Source: Incurvaria masculella (lineage: Eukaryota > Arthropoda > Insecta > Lepidoptera > Incurvariidae). Taken from it: DNA of 64,000 nucleotides. The stretch's first letter is position 1; every line of letters starts with the position of its first letter. Below, piece after piece: positions 37,772 to 50,624 of the stretch. The position numbers and the translations under genes were made by a program. A model generated the notes under the pieces. It did not search any database, had not been told where the DNA came from, and saw only the letters and a list, made by a program, of their open reading frames with translations. The stretch spans positions 14,216,001 to 14,280,000 of the forward strand of contig OX335662.1 of assembly GCA_946894095.1 (NCBI GenBank), written 5' to 3'.

Positions 37772-40712
37772 TATAGATATGTGCAATGACATCGACAACG
37801 TGTGCAATGTAAAATCAATAGTAATATCACAAGCAGAAAACTGCAAGGCTGTACTGAACCAGTTTACTACGCTAACTACACTTACACTCAACATACGTAG
37901 CATCAAGAAAAACTTTGACAATTTAACCATTCTCTTACACAGATTGGACATACTTTTTGATGTCATAGTACTCACGGAGTGCTGGCTGAAAGAGGTACCT
38001 GACGAAATGTATATGGAGGGATACACGGCGATCAGAACAATAAAAAACCGGCTACAAAACGACGGTGTTGTAGTATACTATAAACAAAATCTGCAAGTCT
38101 CCTATGAGGAGCCAGATATTGACGATGCCAACAGCTTACTTTTACGAGTCGGCCACAATACCGTTTTACTTGCTATATATCGATCCCCTTCGACTCATGA
38201 TATTGATCCTTTTCTGCATTCGTTACACGACACTATTGATAAGAACAACAAGGCCCAGCATTTTATCCTTACAGGCGATATCAATTTAGACATCACACCA
38301 TCATCTAGGAATAATAAAGCTATGCAATACCTATGTATGTGCTCAGAGTTGGGACTGTTGCCAGCGGTAACTCAGCCAACGCGTGAAAAAGCTTGTCTGG
38401 ATCATGTAATGGTTAAAAGCCGAAACGATGTAACTACAATCATCTGCGACTCACCTGTTACGGACCATCTGCCAGTACTAGCATGCTTGCATAAGATTAA
38501 AAATAAGAGCAAAAACAGCACTAAAACCATTACAAAAACAGATTTTACTAATATATGCAATAGCCTGAAGGACAAAACATGGACTGATATACTCATGGAG
38601 CACGATGTAGACACCGCCGCAAATACTTTCATAAAGACGATCCAATCCGTAATACAAGCACACACATCGACGCAAACTCTCAAAACAACAATTATAATAA
38701 AAAAGCCCTGGATTACACCGAACTTGTTAAGATGTATAGACAAACGAGACAGTCTACATATGCTCTCACGGCAGTATCCTTTTACCTATTTAAATACATA
38801 CAAGCAATATAGAAATACCTGTATTTTGGCCTGTAAAACAGCGAAAGATCTTTACTATAGTACCAAAATTGTGTACAACAGGGACAACCCTAAGAAACTT
38901 TGGGAAATAATGAAGGAGGCTGCTAACATCGGCGCGTCAAAAGACAGCACAGCTACACAACTGCTTTCAATTCCAAATAACACCACAAACACAAATTTGC
39001 AACGCTTAAACGAAATAAATAAGTATTTTGTGGAGGTGGGAGAAAGATTTGCACAGGAAAAACTAGGAAACCTAAACTTAACAGAAGATGCGCTGATTTT
39101 GGAAGCCACCAAGGCGACAAAAAATTCTAACACCTTTTTCGTAAGCCCGACTGATATTTACGAGGTCTCCAAAATCATTGCTGAACTAAAAAATGATAGT
39201 GCTCCGGGGTGGGATAACATTACCGCCAGGTGCTTAAAAAAGATCAAACCACATATACTTGAGCCTCTGACACACATATGTAATCTCAGCCTTTCAACCG
39301 GTATCTTTCCTACTGCCTTCAAAAATGCAATGATATGTCCAATCTACAAATCCGGCCACCAGAAAGACGTACAAAACTACAGGCCCATTTCTTTGCTGCC
39401 ATCACTTTCCAAAATTCTAGAAAAGATTATGAAAGCTAGACTATGCAATTATTTAGAAACACACGAACTACTATCAGAAAACCAATATGGGTTCAAACCA
39501 AAGAGGTCAACGGAAAAGGCTGTTACCTCTGTAGTTGATTACGTTGTCGAGCATCTTGATAAGAAAAAAGTCTCAGTAGGCATTTTCTTAGATCTGGCCA
39601 AAGCGTTTGACACGGTTTCGATACCACTACTACTAGCAAAAATGGAGCGGGTAGGAGTGCGAGGGCTGCCACTTTTATGGTTTGAATCCTATTTAAATGA
39701 ACGTACTCAGCAAGTAAAAATAAAGGACTTAGTTAGCGACAAGTGTCAAATAAAATATGGAGTACCTCAGGGTAGCATCCTAGGACCAACGCTGTTCTTA
39801 ATTTACATAAATGAGTTGTGTGATTTATCAATAATAGATTCGAAAATAATCACATATGCAGATGATACTGTATTGCTTTTCTCAGGCTACAACTGGGCGC
39901 AAACGTTTATTCAGGCGGAGAAAGGGTTGATTAGTGTAAAGAAATGGCTAGATCATAACTTATTAACTGTAAATGCTAGCAAAACTAAGTATATGTGCTT
40001 TACTATAACGAGGGCGAGAGGAGTACGTGAGGATCACCGGATTACATTACATACGTGTTCCCTCTTCGGCCCTTGTTCATGTGAGCACTTAGAAAGAGTG
40101 AGTCACATCAGGTATTTGGGTGTGATCTTGGATGAGCACTTGACGTGGCGTAACCATATTGAATCAATTGCCTCAAGAATGAGAAAATTAATATATTTTT
40201 ATAAATGTATTAGGACCATAGCTAACATTAAACTTTTAAAAACCGTGTACTACGCAATGACTGAGTCTATACTAACCTATTGCATAAGAGTGTGGGGAGG
40301 TGCGGCAAAAACAGATCTAATAATATTAGAAAGAGCACAACGTGCCACACTTCGTGTGATTTTCAAAAAGCCCTTTCGCTACAGCACTTACAGTTTGCTG
40401 TACGAAACCGGTATGTTGTCAGTGCGACAGCTATTCATAAGTCGTCTTCTGCAAAATTTTGAAAGCAAGCCCGCCCGCCCCGATCTAGGCGAGATTCAGA
40501 CCAGAGGTCGTAACCAACCAAAGCCGTCACAATGCAGAACGCTTTTTGCCCAACGTTTTAGTTCTTTTCTCGCACCACATTTGTATAATAAAATAAACAA
40601 AGCGCACACTCTGGATTTAAACACCATTAATAGTCGTAAAAATGTTCTTAAAACGTGGCTGAATTCGCTTGATTATGATAAAACCGAAAAACTTCTCCAA
40701 ATCTCCTCCTAG
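37671..40712 (+). CDS. LINE ORF2: endonuclease-reverse transcriptase
   Basis: 1013 residues, intact. An APE-type endonuclease occupies about residues 70-270: LNIRSI, the catalytic LTECWL, YRSPS, the GDINLDI box, LDHVMV and the final DHLPV. The reverse transcriptase spans about 500-790: SAPGWDNIT, NYRPISLLPSLSKILEKIM, ENQYGFKPKRST, domain A FLDLAKAFDTV, YGVPQGSILGPTLFLIYIN, the catalytic YADD (about residue 728), LLTVNASKTKYM and YLGVILDEHLTWRNHI. A C-terminal thumb/connection region follows (ILTYCIRVWGGAAKTDLIIL). It nicks target DNA and primes cDNA synthesis from element RNA. ATG at 37671 is used here; a second ATG at 37755 (MAASNNID) begins just before the conserved region and may be the real start. 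Translation would need reinitiation or leaky scanning after the upstream frames. Confidence 0.85.
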   Translation: MYTITAYIIQLKLLMAFYSVFLNQSHKIMAASNNIDMCNDIDNVCNVKSIVISQAENCKAVLNQFTTLTTLTLNIRSIKKNFDNLTILLHRLDILFDVIVLTECWLKEVPDEMYMEGYTAIRTIKNRLQNDGVVVYYKQNLQVSYEEPDIDDANSLLLRVGHNTVLLAIYRSPSTHDIDPFLHSLHDTIDKNNKAQHFILTGDINLDITPSSRNNKAMQYLCMCSELGLLPAVTQPTREKACLDHVMVKSRNDVTTIICDSPVTDHLPVLACLHKIKNKSKNSTKTITKTDFTNICNSLKDKTWTDILMEHDVDTAANTFIKTIQSVIQAHTSTQTLKTTIIIKKPWITPNLLRCIDKRDSLHMLSRQYPFTYLNTYKQYRNTCILACKTAKDLYYSTKIVYNRDNPKKLWEIMKEAANIGASKDSTATQLLSIPNNTTNTNLQRLNEINKYFVEVGERFAQEKLGNLNLTEDALILEATKATKNSNTFFVSPTDIYEVSKIIAELKNDSAPGWDNITARCLKKIKPHILEPLTHICNLSLSTGIFPTAFKNAMICPIYKSGHQKDVQNYRPISLLPSLSKILEKIMKARLCNYLETHELLSENQYGFKPKRSTEKAVTSVVDYVVEHLDKKKVSVGIFLDLAKAFDTVSIPLLLAKMERVGVRGLPLLWFESYLNERTQQVKIKDLVSDKCQIKYGVPQGSILGPTLFLIYINELCDLSIIDSKIITYADDTVLLFSGYNWAQTFIQAEKGLISVKKWLDHNLLTVNASKTKYMCFTITRARGVREDHRITLHTCSLFGPCSCEHLERVSHIRYLGVILDEHLTWRNHIESIASRMRKLIYFYKCIRTIANIKLLKTVYYAMTESILTYCIRVWGGAAKTDLIILERAQRATLRVIFKKPFRYSTYSLLYETGMLSVRQLFISRLLQNFESKPARPDLGEIQTRGRNQPKPSQCRTLFAQRFSSFLAPHLYNKINKAHTLDLNTINSRKNVLKTWLNSLDYDKTEKLLQISS

Positions 40713-41149
40713 ATATCATCAAATTCAAACCAAATACGCCTGCAAACACCTTTATATACAGAATCCCGACACTCCTCACCCTCCCCCCCACCTTTTTTTT
40801 TTTTTTTTTTTAACCCCCCTTTTTGAACCTCCTCAAACACACTTGATTTACACCTGATTAGATTGAAATGAACATACAAATTTTATTATATTATTGAATT
40901 TCGTTTTGTTGATTTAATATTTGATTTGTTTTTAATTTTATTATTTTTTTTAGTAGCTTTAGCTCATATTGTTTTTTTTTTTTTTTCGAAAGCGCAAAGG
41001 AATTTAAAAAAAAATGTTTAAAGTGAAAATGACCTCTGCAAGACAGAATTTATCTAGTGCAGGGGTCTATGAATGTAAAGCATGTATATTTATATTTTTT
41101 AATAAATAATTTTTTGATTTTTTGATTTTTTGATTTGTTTGTTTTGTCT

Positions 41150-42370
41150 TACTGTCACTTGTATTTGCATTGTGGCGTCATTAAAAAAATGCGTGTCTAT
41201 ATCAGATTTTATACGATTTTAAGTGTTATTTGACAGTTTACAAAGCCTTGCTCGGCTTCGAACTGCTTTTGGCGATGAAACACTATGAAAGGCGACTATC
41301 GCGTCAATCTTGTAACTAATTTTGTGATGGTCAGCTTTATACAACAAAAAGATAAATGATGTGCGCCGTAACATGAAACAGACAGGCATGCAGACTGTTG
41401 CTTTGGAGACTGTGAATAGTGATTTGTATATCACCATCTGTTTGATGGAAGTAAATGACGAACTCCGAAAAATAACGGTAAAAGCAGCATTATCTTGCAT
41501 CACAACAATGCCAGTTCTCAGAAGGCCATGCAGACATACGAATTTTCAAAGAGCTAAACTTATTATAAATTTAACTAATTTCTGAAAAATGTATTCTGAA
41601 AAAAATAACGATTAATGCATCTGGTGTAAAGAGCCTTCGGCAAATAAAAAATATATATATTTATGTAAATATTACATAATAGTCTGAAATGGTTAGTCAA
41701 TTTATTTATATTACATAGTAATATCGATGTCATCACATTATGAAGATACAAAAGTAGCTGTGTCAAAATATTAGTAGAAGTTCAGAAGTCCTTGTTATAA
41801 TGTCGGAGTACCTGTAATCACCCACAGCCCCAACCAACCTAGCCTAACCTATCTCTATCTACTCTACCTAACTAAACTTATATACCTATTTTTCCTTACA
41901 TACATCTCTACATTAAACTCAACTCAACTAAATAATGGCACGTGTCGTCTAGAATAATTAATTTAATTTTAATCCAATCATTTATACTAAACCTCATATA
42001 AAGTTAACCGTAGTATTTAACTAAAAATGTTACTCATCCATACTATATTGTATACATTCTTCTCATACTCTATAACTAAGAAAACATGAAACTTGCGGAA
42101 ATTTAAAAGAATGATGAAAATTAAGACGATTTTGGGCTAAGCCCTAACAGTAGAGCCCCTTGAAAATTGAAGATTTTCTCCACCGCTCAACTGAGTGAAA
42201 GCCGGCCAAGCAAAAAAATATTTACCTTGCTTTCTCCTCTTCGTTGATGCAAATTTTGAAGAATTTTCCAAGCTCAAAATTAACAAACAATAAAGAGATC
42301 TCCTAAGTCATTGATCTCTACTTTACATCTGCTGACGGGGAGGTCAGGCTTATGATATGATCTTATAACT
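41150..42370. other. AT-rich, no recognised feature
   Basis: Downstream of the LINE. No repeat, coding or RNA signal recognised; short AT-rich frames only. Confidence 0.5.
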
Positions 42371-42386
42371 TGATTGAATCTATTTG

Positions 42387-42620
42387 CATACCAACTGTGG
42401 CGGGTTGGATGTTACTGCTAAATGACATGGTCGATTTAGATGTTTATAATGAAACCCAACCGATTGGGTTATCGGATATTTTACGGAGAATTGTTATTCC
42501 AATGATGATTAGGCATACCAACTATGAGGGGTTGGATTTATTGCATGAATGACATAGTCATTTGTAGAAGTTTTGTCGTACATAAGGCATACCAACTATG
42601 GAGGGTTGGATTTTTACTGC
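42387..42620. repeat. Irregular repeat of a ~30-bp motif
   Basis: 'gcataccaactgtggcgggt' at 42387, 'gcataccaactatgaggggt' at 42512 and 'gcataccaactatggagggt' at 42589, each followed by 'tggatt' and 'tgc..', with 'tgaatgacatagtc' between. Spacing is uneven (about 125 and 77 bp), so it is a decayed array. Confidence 0.7.
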
Positions 42621-43144
42621 CATCTCACACAGGTCACAGCGTCACGCAACAGCGTGCTAAACCCTCCAAATGAGTACAGGACTCGCCATCAATTAAATAG
42701 GTGTGGTTTTGGCATATTTCCTCGGACATTTGGCTGATTCAGTGAACACGGTCATTATATGACACAGTGCCCTAATATGGAATGGTTCAGGAAACTGTTT
42801 ATGTAATGTATTACAGCAATTCAAACTTTATAGTCTGAAATACACAATGACCGAACCTCAAATTCGCATTGACATTGTATGGGGTTTTCAGCTGTTCTCT
42901 GGGAACAATATGAAACCACGATTTTCCTATGTCTTCATGGTCAATTTACTAGCAGTACTGATCTCGGTGCGCTTCGGGTAAGCGACTGGCTTTGAGGATT
43001 AGCCAAACCTCCAACGAGGCAGATTTGCAGGTCCCAAACTGAAATCTGTTCCAAACGGTGGTAGTCACCCGCTTTTCAGCTAAGGATCTTCTACATAAAC
43101 GATTTTCCACATCTAGTTAAACCATGAACACAAAAGGCACTCAT

Positions 43145-44195
43145 CTAATAAATATTATAAAGGGGAAAGTTTGTAATAATGGATGGATGGATGGATGGAT
43201 GGATGGATGTTTGTTATTCTTTCACGTAAAAACTACTGAATGGATTCTAATGAAACTTTACAATAAAACGATGCCGGTAGCGATACTTCACACTAGGGGG
43301 AGAGGAGCCGGGGGCGGTGGCGGGGAGCGGCGGCGGGGGGAGGGCAGACGTCGTGACAGTTTGGTGTCCGTTTGGCGAATTTTCAAGGCACTAGCGATTT
43401 GTAAAACTTAGTACATGTACATTTAACTACCCGGGAATTAGGATTGGCTAAATAGAATTCAGTTCCGCTTACGCTAAGATGGGGCTGTCATACAAACTGC
43501 AATGCTATGCACGGCTCGGCTTTGCGGCGGCAGCGCTTACTTTTACTGAAGTACGGCTTGGTATTTCCTGCAACTTTAGGACTACTTGGCATCACGCTAA
43601 ATCGCCGGAGGAGCGACCAACAGAATAAAATCCTTGAGAACCAATTACTCGATTTAGATGTGCATTGTATCTACGTCTAGCCTGATTCTACTAAAAACTT
43701 ATAGATTACATAATATAACGCTTCATTACCAGAAGGGTAAGTAGTGAGTCTTAAAGTCTTATAACATGCGAACCACTGACCTGATTTATATGCGTATTTT
43801 ATCAATGTATAGCATCTCTGGGAGCAGTCAGGTTCGAGATGGGTTACTGTTTTCGATGTTGAGGCTGGCTGTGGGTTGGAGTCCACGCAAAACTTACCTA
43901 CGTTACACGTTACTTACTAGGTAAGCAATGTAGCAGTGAAAGTGCAGAAAGGTTCTCGCGGCAAATGTTTTTTTTTTAAATAGCCACCAAACGTCAACGA
44001 AGCTCTAAATGGGAATTATTGGATGTTTCTCATTAAATCATGCTATTTCGGCTCGAACGATCTTGATTAAATTTGGTACATGGATACATTGTCCTGGACC
44101 AGTTTGACCCTATATTGGACCAGTCATGTGGGCTACTTTTTATCCATGAGATAATTTAGCCGACACTAACCCGAGCGGAGCCGGGTACCGCAGCT
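43145..44195. mobile_element. Dispersed repeat element with (ATGG)n and conserved right end
   Basis: Starts near 'tataaaggggaaagtttgta', contains the microsatellite 'atggatggatggatggatgg' (43179-43208) and 'ttcacgtaaaaactactgaa' with 'tggattctaatgaaacttta', and ends 'cccgagcggagccgggtacc' plus 'gcagctagta' at about 44195. The right end is the same family as 34762 and 56952. Both ends fit a very common arthropod repeat; its length here suggests internal insertions, including the G-rich block at 43298-43345. Confidence 0.6.
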
Positions 44196-47015
44196 AGTAT
44201 CTCCATAATTGGCCATCGAACAACACGGTCAACTAACAATGTGGTGAACTCTATTGGTTTTATCATTTTATCGAGATCTCCACAGAATCCATGTCATTTT
44301 ATTTTAATCAAGACAGGTATTCTACAATCCAGTTAAATTGAATTGTAGCCGACCTCATAATCAATATCAAGAATCAATTTAAAGTTGATAAATCCACCAA
44401 CATAAATACAGAAAGTATATAATCGTTAATAAATCAAACATTTGGAAAACGTCTGTGAAAATTATCTCACACATATCGTGATCGAAGACAACTCAAAACG
44501 AGTAGAGTATATATTGAACATATGATGTTCAGAAAATATTGGTTGAAACACATCAAAGCCTTTCCCCTTCAAAATCTACGTGATTTGAAATTTACTGATT
44601 TGAAGCTTAAAAAAAATAAATGAAAATGTATTTCATTTCTTGAACCACAATTTATTTAGTGCATTTGTATGTAGTTCATTGTATATTTTCCATCAGCAGA
44701 TTATATAGTTTCAACTTAGGCAACTCGCTGAAACCATCAAAATACCAAGGTAATTATTTGATGTTGTCCTTGAATATTTTGTAATAAAATATCACAGAGA
44801 AATCTGCAATATAGGTTAAATCAAATTAAAGAATTTAAAACAAAGTCTAATAATTTAATGATTTAACCCAAAATAATAGAACCTTCTTCAAGTTTCATAT
44901 CTACGGTAATAAAAATGCAAAGTGAATCGACATTTACATTTACGATATTTCAACTATTGCAAAGCAAAGAAAAACCTAATCAAACATACCCATCATTCGT
45001 ACTTCTCTCAACATTCTATTTGAAAATACTAGTTCACACAAAATATCAAATAAAACTATCGCATTGAATCCACTCAAACACACTCTATCTGTCAATTCAG
45101 TAAAACTATACATCCACATATTCAAATAAAATATTCAACCACTCCAATCTATCTCCTATCTAAAGCCAACAATTTCCATTGACATTTATTTCTCTAAATA
45201 ACATTTTTCTAAACTCTAATAGTACTGCGCATTATTTTATTTTACGCACATTACGCGCGACGCAATCTAAACGCAAATTAACAAAACGGCAGAATTAATA
45301 AACCGAAATAAATTTGTAAACCTGCAGAAAACAACACATTATCTGAAACAAAATAAAGGCTCTGAAAATAAAGACATACAACATTTTACACAGATACACA
45401 ATGAATTATTGCAATACATTATTCAGTAATTACTGTGCAAAAAAACTTATCGATTCGCGTTCAATCTGCTCTGGGCTGGGGTCTGGAACTCTGCTTCCCC
45501 GTTCACTCGTTCAATAAAAGTCTATAGTCTATTAGATTTTACGCGCCCGAAATAATAGATTTATACACAAATCACTTTAACCTTAATCCAAAATTTACAT
45601 TTAATGTTCTTGCAATTAAAATCACAAATTTAATAAAACTCTCACTGACTCTATATTTAAATGTGGAGCAAGCGCCTTTGAAGCAGCTCTAAGCGTCCAA
45701 AGCAAATAAACACTAATACCTAATTATTCCACCCCGCGAAATTTCTGTAAGTCGAAAAACGAACCGTCGTATCGCTCCTTACAGGTACGAATTTCTCCCC
45801 GAGAACTTAAAAATGTAGACTGAAAATCTACTGCGCGACTTGTCCTGGACTGCCGACCGAAAATACCGCGCGACTATCCTCGATCGTCCTGAACTGCCCT
45901 CGACTGCCTTCAACTCCCCTCGACTCTCCTTGAACTGTCCTGAATTCGAATGCGCGTGAGTTTTTATTCCTTTCCCCACTCCCGACTCAGGACCCATGTC
46001 CCTACCGTGTCCATTTGTTTATAACAGAAATGGTTACACTGATTAGCCAAGACCATCGATACAGCGATCCAAATAGGAAATATATATTTTATAACTTTCC
46101 AATCCTAAATACACGCATCAATGTGCTCACAATTATTCTCAAATGTAATCCTTTATAGTGTTTGAATAGTTTCATTACTAATTTCAATACCATTCATGCA
46201 AAATCAACCAAAATAATATCATTCATGAAATATTAAAACACCTCAGTCAAAACAAACAAGTATACCAAATAATTAATAAAATGTGATATAAAATTCATTT
46301 CATAATCAATAATATCTTAAAATATGTACATAATTCGCCACAAACTTCACTTCTCTCCTCAATGCAGTGTAGCCTTTCAGCCATGACATCATTCAGACCA
46401 ACAGCACGCTCGCTAGCAAAACAGGCCTTTCGTTGTTCGAGAGGTAATTCCCTATTTTTGATCAAGTAAAATGTTCATATATGGACCTACATATATTGAT
46501 AGATGTTTGCTATAGCTACTATTTGTATGTGGGAGCAATATATGGTTCCCACATACCTACTAACAGAAATCCTTAAACGCTTCATTTACGCTATAGTAAT
46601 TTGCAAACAAACATTGTTGTAGCAAAAATAAGAGATTATGTTTTAAAATTTATTTTAGAATGTTGTATATTCTCCTTTTAAATAAAGTTCCGTATTCTCT
46701 ACAGAACTGGGCACCTACTCGTATTTGGAGCTCAATTATTTTGTTGGCGAAGTTGAGAACGCTGCCTTTTTCACATTTTTAATTTTGATGCGGAGGTGGC
46801 GAGACCTACCGAGGACCTCCGGGGCTCTGGTCGGGCCTGGATGTTTTCGGGCGTTCAGCGGGAATAGCGTTTCCCTATGCATTGTCTAACGGTTGGTCAC
46901 TGGGAGCGCGGGAGCGCTATATGTATAATAAACAGCGAAGGGAAAGTCGTCCACCAAACACTCTTATCTTTTTAATGAGATTTCATTATTTGTTGTAAAT
47001 TAATGATAAATATTT
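44196..47015. other. AT-rich intergenic stretch
   Basis: Long AT-rich tract with no coding or repeat signal recognised. Around 45840-45960 a GC-richer patch repeats 'cgactgcc..caactcccctc' loosely. Confidence 0.5.
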
Positions 47016-47069
47016 ACTAGCTGAGGTTCCCGGGTCCGCTCGGGACGATATTGTTCACTCGACAACAGC

Positions 47070-50000
47070 TCCCCACGAGGTCCCCCAGCCCCGGCTGCTC
47101 CACGCGCCTTGCAAAATCGATTGCTTGCAAAATATTTCCAATTTCACTGCTTTCTGATTCTTTCCTTTGCCCAAATACCCTTTATCCATTAACCCAGCTG
47201 GACGCCACATTCCAACGTTTTAGGTCAACTTAGGTCACGTTAGGTTTTTGGTCAGAAAGTGATTAATATGACGTTTTTTTGACGTTAATATCGCTGTATT
47301 TATGGAATTCGGGTAGTATAGTATACATATATATATATAGTAGGGGTTCAATAAATAAACCAAACTTCATGTTTTTATGGTAAATAAATGAAGGGTGGAG
47401 TGAACCATCTCTGATTAGTGATAGTATCCATTCATTTCAGTTTCAACGACATCTAAATTGAAACCATTGAATGTAAATAGATTTTCAAAATAATTAGAAA
47501 ACGTTTTTTAAGAGCAGTGGGCATGTAATGCAAAGGTTTGAATCTTGCTTCCGACGGATGTCACTACCAATAATATTTTGATAAGATTACGACTGGTACA
47601 TTCAACCCATTTTAGGTAAAAATCACCCACCACTTACAGTAGACGCTATAACAAAAACAATTTTTATATCAGAAGGACAAAATTTATTGAACAGACATAT
47701 AGCTGTTTATATATTACGCCATTGTTTTACAATTCCAATATTGAAATATTTTCTTCGTAGTTACCACGGAGGATAGACCTTTATCCTCTGTGGTAGTTAC
47801 CCTTCGTGGATAGCCCCTGAGCCCACGTGCATACTTCAATTTAATAAATAATTTTAGGGCTAGAGCACTGTTTATGCAAACAAATGGGTCGCGGACACTC
47901 ACCCGAACACAAACCTCCAAACGTAGCTTATTTTACGGGCAAAATTTGTCTGTGTGTTTTTTATTGTAACGGGTGCGTATTTTAGCCGTATATACAAAAA
48001 ACAAAATATAGAAAGAGGATCTTATTTATTTATAGCATTCTCAACCAATGCCATGCAAATAAACCCCCGGTTGAGAATACACCACATATATTTATACTAT
48101 ACACCCTACAAAAAAAAATTAAATATTTATTTTTATTAAACTTTTTTACTTCAATAGATAAGAACATGCGAAGTTTAGTCATACTTTTATTATGATATCC
48201 ACTAATGAGTTGATCAAGTTCCATACAACACGTCGTGCCTGTTTCTGTGAGGAAATTTCCATGAGTTTTAAAAAATGGCAAAAACAGTATAATGATAATT
48301 ATTTATTTTTGGATCTTTAAAGTACTTATTTCAAATAGCATAAAAATAACCCGTGGGAATATAAATCTAATGGAGCAATTTTCTTGTAAGAACTACAGCC
48401 GATAAACGTTATAAAAACTTCCCACTTTGAATTTTAAAAATATTTGACAATTGTTACCTAGACTAACTTCGACGGAGTATTTTTCCGGTCAATGATATGC
48501 ACATTTAGCACTTTATGGTCAACAAACCTAACTTCCTCAATTTTGTATATTGGATATTTTGTCAATTGCATTCTGTTGCGGTACTTAACAAAAGTGCAAA
48601 GTTTCTAAAGGGGACGAATTACTGTAGGGTCTTCATACATCCAATCTCCCTATTGACTCCACAATGACTGCAACCGCGCTTGGAGCTACGCCGACACGTA
48701 GCAGTGCTACGAATTGTATAGTGTTTGTCTTAGCGCGGCGTGCGTCGTAGCGAGGCAAGGACCTCCCGCCCCGAGTCTCCCGCCATGCACGGAATTGCTT
48801 TATAACGTGTGATGACTTCATTTATTTTCAAATTCACTTATAATTTACGAACTAGCTATTTCATTGCATTCATAATTGTACTTTGATAATTGTACTTTGT
48901 TTGATCTGAGCATTTTACATTATTCTTATTATATTGTAGGCAGGTACATTGCCTCGGATAGTTTTGAAGTGAAATTGCTTTAGGCACGGAAAGACAAATT
49001 AGCCTGGATCAGACGAAATGAGAAACGTTTCCTCTTCTCCTCCTCCGACCAGCAGTTGAGTGACAAAACGTATCTACTTTCTCTTTCAAATATTGTTTGA
49101 ATCCTTAGTGATATTGGTTCTAACGGTTACTATTATTCGTTTGAATTGTATAAGAACCGAAGAGAGAATTGTACTAATGCGCCATCGGTTCCGTCTAAAG
49201 ATTGCGGGCAACCTTCCGAGCAAAATAGGTCCAGAAATATCGCATGCGGGTCTCCACCGTTGGGCTCCACTCGACGTGGTACCACAGGTGGTACGGACTG
49301 TGGGAGTGAGTAATCACGCATTGTTATCCTAAACACCGCAGGAACCGGGCGGGACACCAACTTAACAAATCGCAAGTTTATTGTTAACCCAAATGTAATG
49401 GAAATCATAATTTAACAATTTGATGTCACTAATGGTTGACGGCAGGGGGCGCGGCAGTGGCGGCGTGGAGGGCGCGGCGAGGGCGCGGGGAGGGCGCGGG
49501 GAGAGTACAACCCTAGGTAGCTCTCATCTCAGCGTGGCACGCAATACAATCTGAATAGCACCTGCGGCGAAATAGGGTTCATGTCGTGACGTGGGCCCGT
49601 GCCCTCTGTGGGGAGGCAGACGGGAATCTTTGTAAAATGATTGCAGTATAGATTGAATTGGGGGTGTCGGGTGGAGGGCGGTTGGATGGTGTCGGGGTGG
49701 CACCGTAGTCGGTGTCGTGTCATCTCGCCCCCACAGAGACTCAGGCGGCGGGCTGGCGGCGAGCTAATTGAGAATATTACGAGTAAAATACGTTGAAAAA
49801 AAAGCGGAGTTTCTTCGCCGCGAGCTGAACTAGCTAATGATAAAATATGACATATCCGGGTGCTGTGTGCTATCTTTGGATGATGAATAAAATATAAACA
49901 ACAATAAAATGAAATTATCTCATTTGTAGGTAACACTAAGCAGTGAACCAAATTAGATGTTGCCAAAAAAGTTTAACGGTTATAGCACAGAATAAGTAAG

Positions 50001-50150
50001 AGTGTTATAGTTCTCGTCAAACTGTATTGCGTGTTGTCAGTGAAAAATTAAAGTAGTCCGTATAAATAATTATTTAATTATTTAGATTTACGTTAAGTTA
50101 TATTTAGTTACATTTGTGTCCAACATACATATCGGTATAGACTACAAATG
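47070..50150. other. No recognised genes
   Basis: Mixed composition. A fragment related to the 'ctagctg..gctcggg' repeat end lies at 47018-47050. A GC-rich simple stretch at 49440-49505 repeats 'gagggcgcgg'. (AT)n near 47325-47340. No RNA gene or protein similarity was recognised. Confidence 0.45.
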
Positions 50151-50159
50151 GAGTCAAGA

Positions 50160-50620
50160 ACCGAGGGGTCACTCACTCAAGGAATCTGGTGTACAATCGT
50201 TTGGGAATCTCAAGAATCTTAGGTGGGAGTCCGAGGAATCTGGTGGGAGTCCGGAGAATCTCGGAAATCTTATGTAATCCCGAGTAATCCTAAAGAATCT
50301 GGAAATCCCAAGGAAATCATTGGGAATCCTATCAAATTCATGGAAATCTCGGGTAATCTTAGGCGGAGTCCGAGGAATCCGATGGGAGTCCGAGGAATCT
50401 GGAAATCTTATGTAATCCCGAGTAATCCTAAGGAACCTGAGAATACCAAGGAAATCATTGGGAATCCTTTCAAATTAATGGAAATCTCGAGTAATCCTGG
50501 GCGGGAGTCCGAGGAATAGGAAAATCTTGGGTAGTCTCGAGTACTCCCAGGGAGTGTAGGAATCCTAAGCGAATCATTGGCAATCCGATCAAAGTCTTTG
50601 TAATCTCAGATAATCTTGTC
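50160..50620. repeat. Degenerate minisatellite, 'ggaatct/aaatct' type
   Basis: Dense imperfect repetition of 'gggagtccgaggaatctgg', 'aaatcttatgtaatcccgag' and 'aatcctaa', with longer blocks recurring about every 130 bp (near 50225, 50352 and 50480). A compositionally similar but inverted-sense array is at 52320-52620. Confidence 0.72.
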
Positions 50621-50624
50621 GGGG

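Larger units (their letters stand above)
35590..41140 (+). mobile_element. Near-complete CR1/Jockey-superfamily LINE
   Basis: Full architecture of a non-LTR retrotransposon: 5' region with 58-bp tandem repeats (35601-35740), ORF1 (35811-36857), an additional open frame (36902-37771), ORF2 (37671-40712), a 3' UTR with C- and T-rich tracts (40785-40815), and an end in short tandem repeats (TGATTTTT)n at about 41110-41138 instead of poly-A. Microsatellite-type 3' ends and an ORF1 with PHD and FP-like domains are typical of CR1-type clades. All three frames lack premature stops, so this copy may be recent and possibly active. The 5' boundary is approximate; no target duplication was identified. 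Confidence 0.85.

Noticed and set aside
49060..49332. 90-codon frame starting with a hydrophobic segment
   Set aside because: No similarity, no splice or promoter support; the length is within chance expectation.
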